Shown here one piece after another: positions 12,873 through 23,333 of a DNA stretch of 46,373 nucleotides (positions are counted from its first letter, which is position 1; every line of letters begins with the position of its first letter). This DNA is from Chlorokybus atmophyticus. Its lineage: Eukaryota; Streptophyta; Chlorokybophyceae; Chlorokybales; Chlorokybaceae. Below the pieces are notes generated by a model, which was not told the DNA's origin, made no database searches, and saw only the letters and a list, made by a program, of their open reading frames with translations. Made by a program: the position numbers and the translations under genes. The DNA lies in assembly GCA_009103225.1 (NCBI GenBank), contig RHPI01003009.1, forward strand, positions 443,559 to 489,931, written 5' to 3'.

Positions 12873-13296
12873 TGTTGAGAGTATTCCTACATACGATCAG
12901 CATCGACCCTCCATACAGGAGTAGAAGGTCGTAAGGACGAGCACTAGGTCCGGACTTAGCAAGATGGCATCGTCGGACCAGACTCCGGACTCCAGACTGG
13001 AGCCTTACTAACTGCTTTGTATCTCCGCGTATACTTACTCATATTAGGCGTGTGAGAGCTTGTTGGAAAGCTCTGGTTGTAAGAAAGACAACGCAGCTTA
13101 GAGCGCGTCAAAAGGCTGAGTATAGCTTACGCAGTGCTTGCAAACGTAGACGTGTGTGTAACTGGCTGGTATAAAAACCAGCGGACAACTTGTAATAGAT
13201 GAATGTGATGTGACTTGTGTATGCTCTGGTGGCGGTAGCTCTGTCCGTGTGTATCCATGCTTGCCTCAACTACATGTGCATGCTAGTCCTTCAACA
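12873..13296 (+). repeat. 5' LTR of copia element
   Basis: Bounded by TGTTGA and TCAACA inverted termini. A TATAAAAA box lies at 13170-13177, embedded in the small inverted repeat CTGGT...ACCAG. It is the likely promoter of the element. Confidence 0.95.
13170..13177 (+). promoter_or_regulatory. TATA box of the copia LTR
   Basis: TATAAAAA about 120 bp before the LTR end; the same box is in the 3' LTR at 17654-17661. The position fits a U3/R boundary, but the transcription start is inferred. Confidence 0.6.
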
Positions 13297-13312
13297 GGTT
13301 ATGGGCCCACTC
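13297..13312 (+). other. Primer-binding site, internal initiator-tRNA-Met type
   Basis: The internal region starts GGTTATGGGCCCACTC. It closely matches the Drosophila copia primer site, which pairs with an internal part of initiator tRNA-Met (a half-tRNA primer) rather than the tRNA 3' end. The identification rests on remembered similarity to that known site. Confidence 0.75.
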
Positions 13313-13423
13313 TACGCTTGAGGAGTGTGAGACTAGCTTGTGTGCGTATTAGTTCTACACTACGTTAGCTTGTTGGTAGCAGAGCCTTGGGTGTCAACTG
13401 CAAGAAAGGCAGGCTCGACAAAG

Positions 13424-16400
13424 ATGGAGGCGACCTACGACAAGGGGCAGATTGCAAAGCTGGACACCGACAACTACAACACGTGGTGCGTGGAGATGAA
13501 GGCCTTGCTCATCCACAAAAAGGTGTGGAAGTACGTTGATCCGAAGGCACCACCACCAACACCAGGAGCGAACACTGTGTGGTCAGAGCATTCAGCAGAA
13601 GCACACTCTTTGCTTGTGTTGAACTGCAAACCGCATCACTTTCCCATGCTCACTGCATGTGAAGATGGTAGACAAGCTTGGGAAAAGCTATCAGCCGTTT
13701 TCAGAGCCAAGAACAATGCCAGAAAGTTGCATCTACGCAAGCAGCTCAGCGCACTCAGGAAGGAGGCAGCAGAACCCATCACGAAGTATGTTGCGCGCGC
13801 GAGAGAGCTGTGGGCGGACCTCATCAACGTCGGCCACAACATGGGGGAGACGGAGGTAGTGCTGGCCATTGTTGCAGGGCTACCAGCAGAGTACGAGGTC
13901 GTCGCAACCCTGCTGGAGACGTCATCATCGGAGTTGACGTTGGACGATGTGCTACCGAAGCTGCTCACCGTGGAGCAGAGGGTTGTGAAGAAGGACGAGC
14001 AAGCGGATGCCGTCGCCTTCTACACCGGCAAGCACGCAAAGAAGAGCAACCATGAAGAGAAGTACAAGGGCAACAAGCCAGGCAATCCTCGTCACAAAGA
14101 CCTCACATGCCACTGGTGTGGTTGGAAGGGGCACATTGTGAAGGACTGTAGGAAGAAACAACAGGGGCAACCTAGAGCAAGCACCAGCAACAGCGGCAAC
14201 GAGCACCAACACAAGGAGAAACATGTCGCCTTCACTGCATCCAGTTCGAGGGCGGGCACAGCTTTCTGGGTGGTGGACTCTGGCTGCGATCGTCATCTCA
14301 CACCAAACAAGGAGGTGATGGAGGGCTACAGGAAGCTGACGTCCACAATCAAGGTGGCGGGCTTCGGTGGCGAAGTACTGGTGGCTGAGGGAGTTGGCAA
14401 CGTACGACTCCAGTGCAAGGTTGGTAACACACTACGCGAGGTGTTGTTACGCAACGTCCTGCATGTTCCTAAGGCTATTGCGAGTCTATTCTCTGTGAGG
14501 GTTGCGGAGCGCTTAGGCGCGGAGATCCTATTTCGGAAGGGTGGCTGCTCAGTCATCCTTGATGGGGTCGTGCACATGGTTGGAATCGCTGATCCGGGAG
14601 GGCTCTACCACGTGGAGCAGCCTCAAGACAGAGACATTCAAGCCATGGTGGTGAAGGACAAGGAGTCGCCAACATTGTGGCATCGAAGGTTTGGGCATCT
14701 CAGCTACGTCAACCTCACTCGCCTTGTCGCTGAGAAGATGGTTAAGGGCATCCATCTCAGCACAGAAGAACTAAAGACAGCATCAGGTGCACTTTGTGAA
14801 CCATGCCTGGTTGCAAAGCAGCATGCTATGCCATTCCCATCATCCTCTTCTAGCAGTCAGCATCCTTGCGAGCTTGTGCACATGGATGTCTGTGGCCCTA
14901 TGCGCATTGTGGCGAAGGGAGGGGCCAGGTACTTTGCTACATTCTTCGACGACTACAGCAAGCTGTCCATCATCTTTCCATTGACACTGAAGTCAGAAGT
15001 TGCTGGAGCTGTGCGCACAGTCGTGGCCTTGTTGGAGACCCAGTCTGGCAACAAGATGAAGGCAATGAGGAGTGATCGAGGAGGGGAGTACATCAACAAG
15101 GAGTTGAAGGAGTTCTTCGCCAGCAAGGGCATACGCCACGAGACAACGGCACCCTACACCCCGCAGCAGAATGGAGCAGCTGAACGCCTTAACAGGACAC
15201 TCTTGGAGCGTGTTCGAGCCATGCTCAACGACACAAAGATGGAAGACAGTTTGTGGAAGGAGGCGGTACTCATTGCCAACTACATCCGCAACAGGTCTCC
15301 GGTGAGCTCAGAGCAGAAGACTCCGTGGGAGCACTTCTATGGAGCCACACCAGATGTGAGTGGTATGCGTGTGTTTGGATGCACGGCATATGCACTAGTG
15401 CCTAAACAGCTCAGGCACAAGCTGGAGCCGGTTAGCAAGAAGGGCATCTTCGTTGGCTATGAACCGGGTTCCAAGGCTTACAGGATCTTGCTCGAGGACA
15501 CTCAAAAGATCATCATAAGCAGAGAGGTGGTTTTCCATGAGGGATTATCACAACCAGAAGCAGGCTTTTTTCTTAAAGATGAAGCACAGCCGGAGCATCC
15601 TGAAACAGTGGAGGCTACAGGCAAGGCCATCATCAACAACAAGGGTGAGCAGGACTCAGCTGTAGCAGGCCAAGAGGAGCCGTACCAACAGCAGGAGCAC
15701 GCAGCTCGGAGATACCCAGTGAGGGAGAGGAAGGCACCTGACTTCCTACACAAGGCACACGTCGCCAGTGTGCAGCATGAGGAGCCAAGCACCTACGAAG
15801 AGGCATTGTTAGCACCAGATGCGGAGCAATGGCAGCGTGCTATGGACGAGGAGATTGCGTCACTCCATGCCAACAACACTTGGTCACTGGAGCAGATTCC
15901 GCAAGGAGTGAAGACCATTCCAGTGAAATGGGTCTTCAAGGTGAAGCGTGATGGTCAGGGCAACATTGAGCGCTACAAGGCAAGACTGGTGGCAAAGGGC
16001 TTCTTGCAGCAGGAAGGTGTGGACTTCAACGAAGTGTTTGCACCTGCAAGTAAGCATACCACCTTCCGTGCACTGCTAGCTGTGGTTGCTGCTGAGGACC
16101 TCAAGCTGCATCACCTGGACGTGAAGACTGCCTTCCTCTACGGAGAGCTGGAGGAGAAGATCTTCATCGAGCAACCACCTGGATATGAAGAAGGGGAGAG
16201 AGGCACAGCCTGCAAGCTGATTAAGGCACTGTACGGGCTGCGACAGGCACCGCGTATGTGGCACATCAAGCTCACCAAGGAGCTGGAGACACTTGGCTTC
16301 ACCGCATCCTCTGCAGACCCTGGGCTCTTCATCCATGCAGACAACAAGGTCTGGCTGCTCGTGTATGTGGATGATATAATCATCACCGCCAGGCAGGTGC

Positions 16401-17314
16401 ACCACCTGCAGGAGACGAAACTTGCTCTACAGCAAGCATTCTCAGTTCGTGATCTTGGAGAGGCCAAGTGGTTCCTTGGCATGGTGATTGAGCGCGACAG
16501 GGCGGCTCGCACAATCAAGATCAGTCAGGAGCAGATGGTGAGAAGACTCGTCACCAAGTTTGGGCTCACTGAAGCGAAGACCAAGACCACACCGTTGGCA
16601 CTTGGCACTGCCCTCATCAAGGCAAAGGATGAGGAGGTACTCGACAAGGCTCAGTATCCATATGGTGAGCTGGTAGGCAGCATGCTCTATCTGGCAGTGT
16701 GCACACGTCCCGATGTTGCACATGCTGTGGGAGTACTTGCTCGCTACATGTCTGCACCGAGCATGGAGCACTGGAGAGCAGCAAAGGGAGTACTACGCTA
16801 TGTTGCTGGGAGCGCAACAGTTGGCATTAAGTTTGGGAGCGGGAGCACTGAGTTGGAGGGCTACTGCGACTCGGACTTTGCTGGTGACCTCAACAGCAGG
16901 AGGTCCACTACAGGCTACGTCTTCAAGCTGAACGGAGGCGTGGTGAGCTGGAACAGCAGGCTGCAGCCAACAACAGCAGCATCTACATCAGAGGCTGAGT
17001 ACATGGCAGCGGCAGCAGCAGTGAAGGAGGCACTCTGGCTTCGCAAGCTCATGGCAGACTTGGAGCACCCCATGGCGTGCATCGTCATCAACTGTGACAA
17101 CCAAGGAGCCATCAAGTTGTTGAAGCACCCTATCGCCTCGGCAAGGACGAAGCACATTGATGTCATGCATCACTTTGTGCGTGACAGAGTCACAAGGAAG
17201 GAGGTGGAGTTCCAGTACTGCAACACTGAGGGCATGCTGGCGGACTTCATGACAAAGCCATTGTCACCACTCAAGTTCAAGACTTGTTGTGCAGGACTTG
17301 GCATCTGTGTTTGA
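13424..17314 (+). CDS. Copia gag-pol polyprotein, intact
   Basis: The single ORF is open from 13340; the ATG at 13424 begins the conserved gag start and gives 1,296 aa. Gag is followed by a CCHC zinc knuckle (CHWCGWKGHIVKDC, about 229-242), a retropepsin with Asp in VDSG (about 285), an integrase with an HHCC region (HRRFGHL to CEPC, about 420-465) and a D488, D551, E587 core with D-35-E spacing, RT with YVDD at about 981-984, and RNase H with DSDFAGD (about 1149) and the ADFMTKPL end. It makes virus-like particles and copies and integrates the element in family members. No catalytic residue is lost and there is no stop or frameshift, so the copy could be active. Antisense open frames inside it are shadows. 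Confidence 0.97.
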   Translation: MEATYDKGQIAKLDTDNYNTWCVEMKALLIHKKVWKYVDPKAPPPTPGANTVWSEHSAEAHSLLVLNCKPHHFPMLTACEDGRQAWEKLSAVFRAKNNARKLHLRKQLSALRKEAAEPITKYVARARELWADLINVGHNMGETEVVLAIVAGLPAEYEVVATLLETSSSELTLDDVLPKLLTVEQRVVKKDEQADAVAFYTGKHAKKSNHEEKYKGNKPGNPRHKDLTCHWCGWKGHIVKDCRKKQQGQPRASTSNSGNEHQHKEKHVAFTASSSRAGTAFWVVDSGCDRHLTPNKEVMEGYRKLTSTIKVAGFGGEVLVAEGVGNVRLQCKVGNTLREVLLRNVLHVPKAIASLFSVRVAERLGAEILFRKGGCSVILDGVVHMVGIADPGGLYHVEQPQDRDIQAMVVKDKESPTLWHRRFGHLSYVNLTRLVAEKMVKGIHLSTEELKTASGALCEPCLVAKQHAMPFPSSSSSSQHPCELVHMDVCGPMRIVAKGGARYFATFFDDYSKLSIIFPLTLKSEVAGAVRTVVALLETQSGNKMKAMRSDRGGEYINKELKEFFASKGIRHETTAPYTPQQNGAAERLNRTLLERVRAMLNDTKMEDSLWKEAVLIANYIRNRSPVSSEQKTPWEHFYGATPDVSGMRVFGCTAYALVPKQLRHKLEPVSKKGIFVGYEPGSKAYRILLEDTQKIIISREVVFHEGLSQPEAGFFLKDEAQPEHPETVEATGKAIINNKGEQDSAVAGQEEPYQQQEHAARRYPVRERKAPDFLHKAHVASVQHEEPSTYEEALLAPDAEQWQRAMDEEIASLHANNTWSLEQIPQGVKTIPVKWVFKVKRDGQGNIERYKARLVAKGFLQQEGVDFNEVFAPASKHTTFRALLAVVAAEDLKLHHLDVKTAFLYGELEEKIFIEQPPGYEEGERGTACKLIKALYGLRQAPRMWHIKLTKELETLGFTASSADPGLFIHADNKVWLLVYVDDIIITARQVHHLQETKLALQQAFSVRDLGEAKWFLGMVIERDRAARTIKISQEQMVRRLVTKFGLTEAKTKTTPLALGTALIKAKDEEVLDKAQYPYGELVGSMLYLAVCTRPDVAHAVGVLARYMSAPSMEHWRAAKGVLRYVAGSATVGIKFGSGSTELEGYCDSDFAGDLNSRRSTTGYVFKLNGGVVSWNSRLQPTTAASTSEAEYMAAAAAVKEALWLRKLMADLEHPMACIVINCDNQGAIKLLKHPIASARTKHIDVMHHFVRDRVTRKEVEFQYCNTEGMLADFMTKPLSPLKFKTCCAGLGICV

Positions 17315-17356
17315 CTACAGGAGCAAGCGTTGGAGGTCAAGCTGCTCGCGTGGGAG

Positions 17357-17780
17357 TGTTGAGAGTATTCCTACATACGATCAGCATCGACCCTCCATAC
17401 AGGAGTAGAAGGTCGTAAGGACGAGCACTAGGTCCGGACTTAGCAAGATGGCATCGTCGGACCAGACTCCGGACTCCAGACTGGAGCCTTACTAACTGCT
17501 TCGTATCTCCGCGTATACTTACTCATATTAGGCGTGTGAGAGCTTGTTGGAAAGCTCTGGTTGTAAGAAAGACAACGCAGCTTAGAGCGCGTCAAAAGGC
17601 TGAGTATAGCTTACGCAGTGCTTGCAAACGTAGACGTGTGTGTAACTGGCTGGTATAAAAACCAGCGGACAACTTGTAATAGATGAATGTGATGTGACTT
17701 GTGTATGCTCTGGTGGCGGTAGCTCTGTCCGTGTGTATCCATGCTTGCCTCAACTACATGTGCATGCTAGTCCTTCAACA
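17357..17780 (+). repeat. 3' LTR of copia element
   Basis: Same 424 bp as the 5' LTR except C for T at 17502. It is preceded by the short purine stretch GGGAG (17352-17356), the likely polypurine tract, which is weak for the family. Confidence 0.95.
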
Positions 17781-17785
17781 GCTTC
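17781..17785 (+). repeat. Right target-site duplication of copia (GCTTC)
   Basis: It matches 12868-12872 and is followed by the remainder of monooxygenase exon 3 (GGCCCGACGG...). Confidence 0.95.
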
Positions 17786-20585
17786 GGCCCGACGGTTCGC
17801 TGAAAGGTCCGCCCTTGAGCTCAAGCAGCTGTCTGGTGGACAGAGTGGCCCTTTCCAAAACGATGCTGAAAGAGCTGATGTGAAGGCACCCGAAGGCTGA
17901 TATCCGCTTCAACTGGGGGTTGGAAGCAGCAGCAAGTCACACTCTGATGCAGAAGTTTCGCATTTGGTCACGCGCATATTTGCACACCCTCGCACACCAC
18001 TCCATTGCAGACATGCACACTCGCAAAGACACATGCTCACGCAGGCACGCGCGTGAGCACCCACCCACCCACACACACAAATACGCGCGCACGCACACAT
18101 GCACACCATTTTCTCATCTCCCAGGTTGAAGAGTGTGGACTCCTCCACGCGCACGGCGCTGTTCTGCACGGATTCCAATCGGGATGATGATGAGTCCCTG
18201 CGTTACGATCTCCTGGTCGGCGCGGACGGCGTGCGATCGGCTGTGCGGCAGGCCGCGGCGGACGCGGGGGTGGAATGCGGGGTACGAGACTTGTACGCCA
18301 GCTGAAAGGTGAGGGGGGTGGGAGGGTGCGATTGTGCACATGAGCATGCGTGGACATATACTTGGGTACACACGCACATGCACACACGTGCGCGCATTCG
18401 CGGCCGTATAAACACTAACCAACACATACATTACACACAGACACACGCACGCATGAGCACACGTGCACGCAGGCGCATGTGCCTGCAAGCATGCACGCAC
18501 GCAGCATGCACAGGTATGTGGAGGAGCGCACCAACACCCAAGTCTGTCACATAACTATTGACGTTCTTCCTTTCCCAGGCTTTGCACATCCCCTCCTCAT
18601 AAGCCCGACCCTGCACTCAGTGAGACCTGCGCAGTCCGCATCCCCTACAAGTGAGTCTGCTCATACAAGTCCCATTGTCGGTTTTTGTTTCCCTGTATCA
18701 TAGTATGCAAATGTACACACTCGTGTGTGGAAATAACATAACAGAGAGCCCGCGGTGGAGATGGTGAAAGGCTACCCGTCGCAAGTGTCACTCAACCTCA
18801 TACCCTGCCAGGACGGCACATACATACTGCTCAGCCACAACAGGTGCCTGCTGGTGTGTCTGACTTGTCGTCATCATCACCAAGTTGCTCATCTTATGAC
18901 AAAGGCATGCCACACTGGAGGTTGTGTGTGCGTCATGCTACATGTGGTGTTACATGACCATGTCATGGTGCGTACGTGCTTGACTGTGCATGCACACATG
19001 GAGGTGTATGGTGTTACCTGAGTACGTAACATGCGATACTGTTGTATACTGTTTGTATGCTCTGTCACAGGCCGTGAACAGAGCCTCTTGCCCTCTGGCG
19101 CAAGTCCCCATCCGAGCTGCACGACTGATTCAACGCGCGCGTGCCGTTCCTGTCCATCACCAAGCAGGAGGCGGCTGCTTTTTTGGAAAGCAAGGCCTCG
19201 CCCACGCTGGAGGTATACGCAGCATGGCGATGATGTTACATGCGTCCACGTTCTCAGAGTTTGTTTGCAGGCAATGTGTATACATATGTATCACACGGTC
19301 ATCATACATACGCGCGCATGCATACCCCGTGTGTACACGATCCTGTTTGTCAAGTGTGTGAGCGTATGTGAGCGCGCGCGTGCGTGTGTCGATGTGTACA
19401 CACGCACACTCGCACATGCGTCTCTCTGAACCTTGCGCAACCTGTACAACCCCTTCCCACCACCTCAGGAGTAGTAGCGGCATATGTGTGCCTCAACAGC
19501 ATGCTCGCAGGTCTGCAGGTGACGTGTGGCGCGTACCACCACGCGCCGGGTCGCGCCCTTCTGGCGGGCGATGCCGCGCACGCCATGTCGCCGGCCCTAT
19601 CATTGGGATGCAACACCGCGATCCTCGACGTCGCGGCAATCACACGCCTACCAGACAAGCAAGATGATCGCCGTCGATGAGGTAGGAGGACGTTGTGATT
19701 GGTGTGGCTGAAGTTGTTGTGGTGGTTGTGGTTGTCTCCAACCTGCGTACTTACTTGTAACCAAGCTCTTGCTCATGTTCTGCACACGCATAACATATAT
19801 GAATGCTAGTAGTAGTAGCACGTATTTCGCGCGTGCAGAACACGACGTGTATCATGAACAACCTGTCACGCTCGTGTTGCCCGATGATTTACATTGCCAT
19901 GTGTTCACTCTCTACTATTTGACTACACTACCTTACCCAACTTTCACTCTCTCATTCTCTCACGCCTTCTCTCCTCACAGGTTCTGTTGGCTTACCCGCG
20001 ACCGTATCCCCGAGGGCCACGCGGCCGCAGCCATATCGTCGGCAGGTTTCCCCCAGCAGAAGTGGGTCGGCGCGCTGTTCGTCGCGTACACGCCACTCAC
20101 TTCACTAATGTACAGAGTTGCGCCGGGGGTGGCGCCGCAACCCAGATTCGATTCTGCTCCATGTAAGTGAGAGTATGGGGAGTTAAGGAAGACCAAAAAC
20201 TATGTCTCCTTGCACGTGTGCTTAATTTTGCAACAACATATGCTTGGCTGGTGGGTTTGTTTTCTTTCTTTTTTTTAGGGGGGGNGGTTGGAAGGCATGC
20301 TTTAATGCATGGTTGTGCGCTTGGAACGGTAATGGTTGCGTGAGCACACGAATTGACGGATTGTTGTCGTGACCAACAGACCGATTGTGCAATGAGAGCT
20401 AGCGAGCGGCTTAGTGAATGCGTGAGTGAGTGCGTGAGTGAGTGAATTATTGGTTGACAACTGAGCCAAATGGATATTTGACTGCGTGCGTTGACGACTT
20501 GTGTTGCTTGCATGCAGACGGACAAGCCCAATAACAACAGCAGCAGCAGCAGCAAGACAACACCATCGTTCAAAGCTACCACTAC

Positions 20586-21720
20586 AGACACACATCACTC
20601 ACCCCTCCCGCAGCATGTCTTTTCGACACGGTCGTCCCAGTTCCCCGGCAAGACAGGCACCTCAAACGTGCCTGTCTTGCCGGGGAACGACACAACGTTA
20701 CGCGGTTTGTGAGCGATCCCCCCCGCCGAGACCGCGCTTCTTCGCCTAGCCAGGCCATGTGGATTGGTTGGACTATAGTGGCTGTTATGAACGTGCTTTG
20801 TGAACATTGTTTATTGATGACTTTGGCCCCTCCCCCCCTCACCAAGGTCGATCTTGGGCTCGTGCGGCCAAGCCTTGCCAATTCTGCCCTCGTAGCTTCC
20901 CAAACCAGTGCAATCAAACAAGTGAGAGTTTTTACAAGACAGGTTGGGTGCGAGTGGGTATGTGCATGTGTTTGTTTCTTTACGTACGCGCACGCGTGCG
21001 TAAGACAGTCAACCACGTGCAAACCTCAGTCATGCCCCTATTTTCTCTCCCACCGTTGCTCACCTCCTTTTGGTGAGCTGGCGGGCTTGGAAACGCTGCT
21101 GTCGCCACATTGTTAATCCGTAGGGTGTGCGCGCATCCGGGGGGCAAGTAGTGCTGGACGGCGTGTGGCGCCAATGTGACTTAAGTCATAAAAGGCCTAT
21201 GTTGTGTGTGGCTCATACATACATAAGGTGTACCTCCAGCACGACAAGCCTCTCATTGTAGGGCCTCTCATACGGCACCCCCTGCACGTCTCAAGTAGAA
21301 ATAAGAGACAGGCAACTGTGCACATATGCAGAGATGCACAAGCGCGTGTGCATGTATATGCGTGCGTTTGTACACGCATGCCAACAGTTGTATACGCACA
21401 CACAGGGAGAGTCGGATTAAACGCACAACTTGCATGTGCACATTGTGCTCATGCAGTGCGTATATTTGCGTATGTGCAACGCATGCACTATAACGGACAC
21501 GCACGCACGCACGCACGCATGCACTCTCAGAGCGCATACAATAACATGCGCATATACTCCCGCAAACACACACACACACACACTTGTACACACACCAGCT
21601 CAGCTCTCACCTACGACAGCGGCCGGACTTGTTGAATGTGGCATAAGCTTTTTGGTCTTATTGTTGCTGCGCGTACGCAAGCCAACGTTGCCCCAATGCG
21701 TACAATTCATCACCCGCCAC
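20586..21720 (-). pseudogene. CFAP96 fragment, copy A (exons 3-7 only)
   Basis: Minus-strand remnants of exon 7 (about 20600-20755, KKRGPGG-like region diverged), exon 6 (about 20833-20912, TGLGSYEGRIGKAWPHEP), exon 5 (about 21063-21122, LRINNVATAAF), exon 4 (about 21227-21274, GVPYERPYNERL) and exon 3 (about 21612-21720). Exons 1-2 are absent because the duplication stops in intron 2. Exons 8-12 were removed by the deletion at about 20530. Exons 3 and 5 also have indels that shift the frame, and exon 7 contains a new palindrome. Confidence 0.9.
20640..20688. repeat. Perfect inverted repeat, 21-bp arms and 7-nt loop
   Basis: 20640-20660 is the exact reverse complement of 20668-20688. Unit B has only a short imperfect version at this place in CFAP96 exon 7 (CCCCGGCA ... 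TGCCGGGG, about 42064-42100). Copy A has therefore gained bases that complete the palindrome. Confidence 0.95.
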
Positions 21721-21955
21721 TGCACGGGCTCGTAACAAAGTAGCTGTGTGCATGCGCATGCGCGAGTGCGTGCATCGAGAGAAGGCAAAGGCAGAGATAT
21801 ATACATGGTAGTCATTGAATTAGTGGTGGTAATCAATTAAGTAGTGGTATCAACATTGGTAACAAAGGGGCAGAAGTTCATTGCGCTATTGCTAGTAGTG
21901 GTGATGAGGTACTCCCATCAATATTACAAAAACCAGCAAGTGAAGATTAGCTGAG

Positions 21956-23282
21956 TGGGGATAATTAAGTGTTTGCGTCATAGTACAACACATTCTGTTT
22001 TTCCAACATTTGCAACGCAATTTAGATCAGTACTACTACAATTTCGGCCCGATTACCATTTGATGTTCACACCAACAAATGCATTGTAATGTTATACAGT
22101 GCAAGTGTTTTACATAACAATAGTGTGGGCGGGTCTGCTTCTTGAAAACATAAGGGTCGCACAAAGTAGCTTTCGGCGTGTAAAAAGTCAAGGCTGGTAG
22201 TAATGCATGCAAATGATGTGCTCACTTCAAAGAATGAATTGATAGGCCAGCTTGCCTTTCAGGAATAGCCGCCAATTGGTTCAGGCGAGGATTCGAGAAG
22301 ATTTAGGCGCAGACCTCAAGCGAGAGAAGGCTTCATGCGCGGTGCGAACTTAAGCGTCGCAAAATGTTTTCCCTACCGGACGACTAAATATTGGCAATGG
22401 CCATGCACCTGGGGATACTCAATTGAATTGTCGTGGCTCAGTCCACCTGTAATCGCGATATAGGGACCTGATATAACGGCCGTCACTATCAGTCGGCGGC
22501 CGTTTTCATAAAGGGACTGACCAAGGCTGACAGGTACCTGTTAAATGCCCATCAAAACAAGCAAAGAGGACTTAACCTAACTAAGCGGTACCTAACAGTT
22601 ATGTACCGGCGACTGTACCTCGAAGGTGCCTAACTATCCGGTACCTTTAGGGTACCGTATGGTACTTTCAAGGCACCTGACATTGATGTCCCCAGTACCT
22701 ACCGGTACCGTTCAGTCATGAGCAGGTGCTGCATGCATGTGATCGTCGTCAATTGCTAGAAACACAAGTAACAAGCTTGATTGATTCACACAAAATAAAA
22801 ATAGCAATTAATTATAATTACATTACAACCTGTTGCTACGCTACAATGTAAACTACATTGAGATACTACTCATACTACTACTACCCTATACTCTACCCCT
22901 ATACTCAGCCGCCGCACCTCCGCTCCACCGCGCGTGCGCCGCCGCTCCTCCTCCGCCGCCGCCTCGCCGCTCCTCCTTCGCTTGGCCTGGTCGGTAAGGG
23001 CGTCAACACAACGGCATCATACATTATAACACATGACACATATGAACAAACTCACCTACCATGCCATTGCCGCCGCCGCCGCCGCTCTAGGCTGGCCTGG
23101 CCTGGCCTGGCTTGCAAGAAGGGCGGTTGGGTTGCAATGTTGCACTTAACATTAACATGACATGATGCATACAACTCAACTACTCTGTGTGGACACACAT
23201 GCACAAACTCACCAGTTGCCGCCGCCGCCGCCGCCACCGCCACTGCTGCTGCTGCCGCCGCCGCACAACTGTCCTCGAACAT
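21956..23282. other. Spacer DNA rich in short palindromes and CCG repeats; no gene supported
   Basis: About 22540-22710 carries at least five GGTACC or TACCGGTA-like sites. About 22905-22985 and 23068-23260 are GCC/CCG trinucleotide runs with a CCTGG repeat at 23093-23111. A minus-strand alanine-rich reading (from 23282) could be spliced through the GCC runs, but nothing beyond the repeats supports a protein. There may be a non-autonomous element here; no terminal repeats were found. Confidence 0.5.
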
Positions 23283-23333
23283 GAAGCCGTTTAGCGTTTA
23301 AACGCTGCTGCGTTTTAAAGGCTCAACGGCTTC
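23283..23333. repeat. Nested inverted repeat (GAAGCCGTT ... AACGGCTTC)
   Basis: 9-bp outer arms enclose the 14-bp palindrome AGCGTTTAAACGCT. Beyond it, several ATGGTA/TACCAT pairs up to about 23460 also form short stems. This could be the end of a small element or a cruciform-prone spacer. Confidence 0.75.

Larger units (their letters stand above)
12873..17780 (+). mobile_element. Full-length Ty1/copia LTR retrotransposon
   Basis: 4,908 bp with two 424-bp LTRs that differ at a single base (T at 13018, C at 17502). It has 5-bp target-site duplications, a primer-binding site, one uninterrupted gag-pol ORF and a polypurine stretch. The domain order protease, integrase, RT, RNase H is that of Ty1/copia. 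Near-identical LTRs mean a very recent insertion. It lies in the same orientation as the host gene and interrupts its third exon. Confidence 0.97.
11787..20529 (+). pseudogene. FAD-dependent monooxygenase, copy A, inactivated
   Basis: All ten exons of the unit B gene are recognisable: 11787-11945, 12270-12384, 12869-12872 plus 17786-17918 (split by copia), 18125-18308, 18579-18650, 18745-18843, 19071-19212, 19519-19681, 19981-20162 and 20518-20529. Lesions: a 2-bp loss in exon 2 (GCGATCGAG against GCGATGTCGAG); the copia insertion 4 nt into exon 3; TGG to TGA at the end of exon 4; an insertion giving an early TAA in exon 5; TGA at the end of exon 8; frame disruption in exon 9. After 12 nt of exon 10 the sequence jumps into CFAP96 intron DNA. 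The FAD motifs GAGPAG (exon 1), GADGVR (exon 4) and GDAAHAM (exon 8) are still legible. Confidence 0.9.

Noticed and set aside
13636-17173. Many antisense and alternative-frame ORFs of 60-126 codons inside the copia element
   Set aside because: Shadows of the gag-pol frame with no family resemblance.
22868-23282. Possible small alanine/arginine-rich spliced gene on the minus strand (ATG at 23282, donor GTGAGT after the GCC run)
   Set aside because: Splice sites can be drawn, but every predicted residue comes from GCC/CCG repeats; no conserved domain and no second copy to compare.
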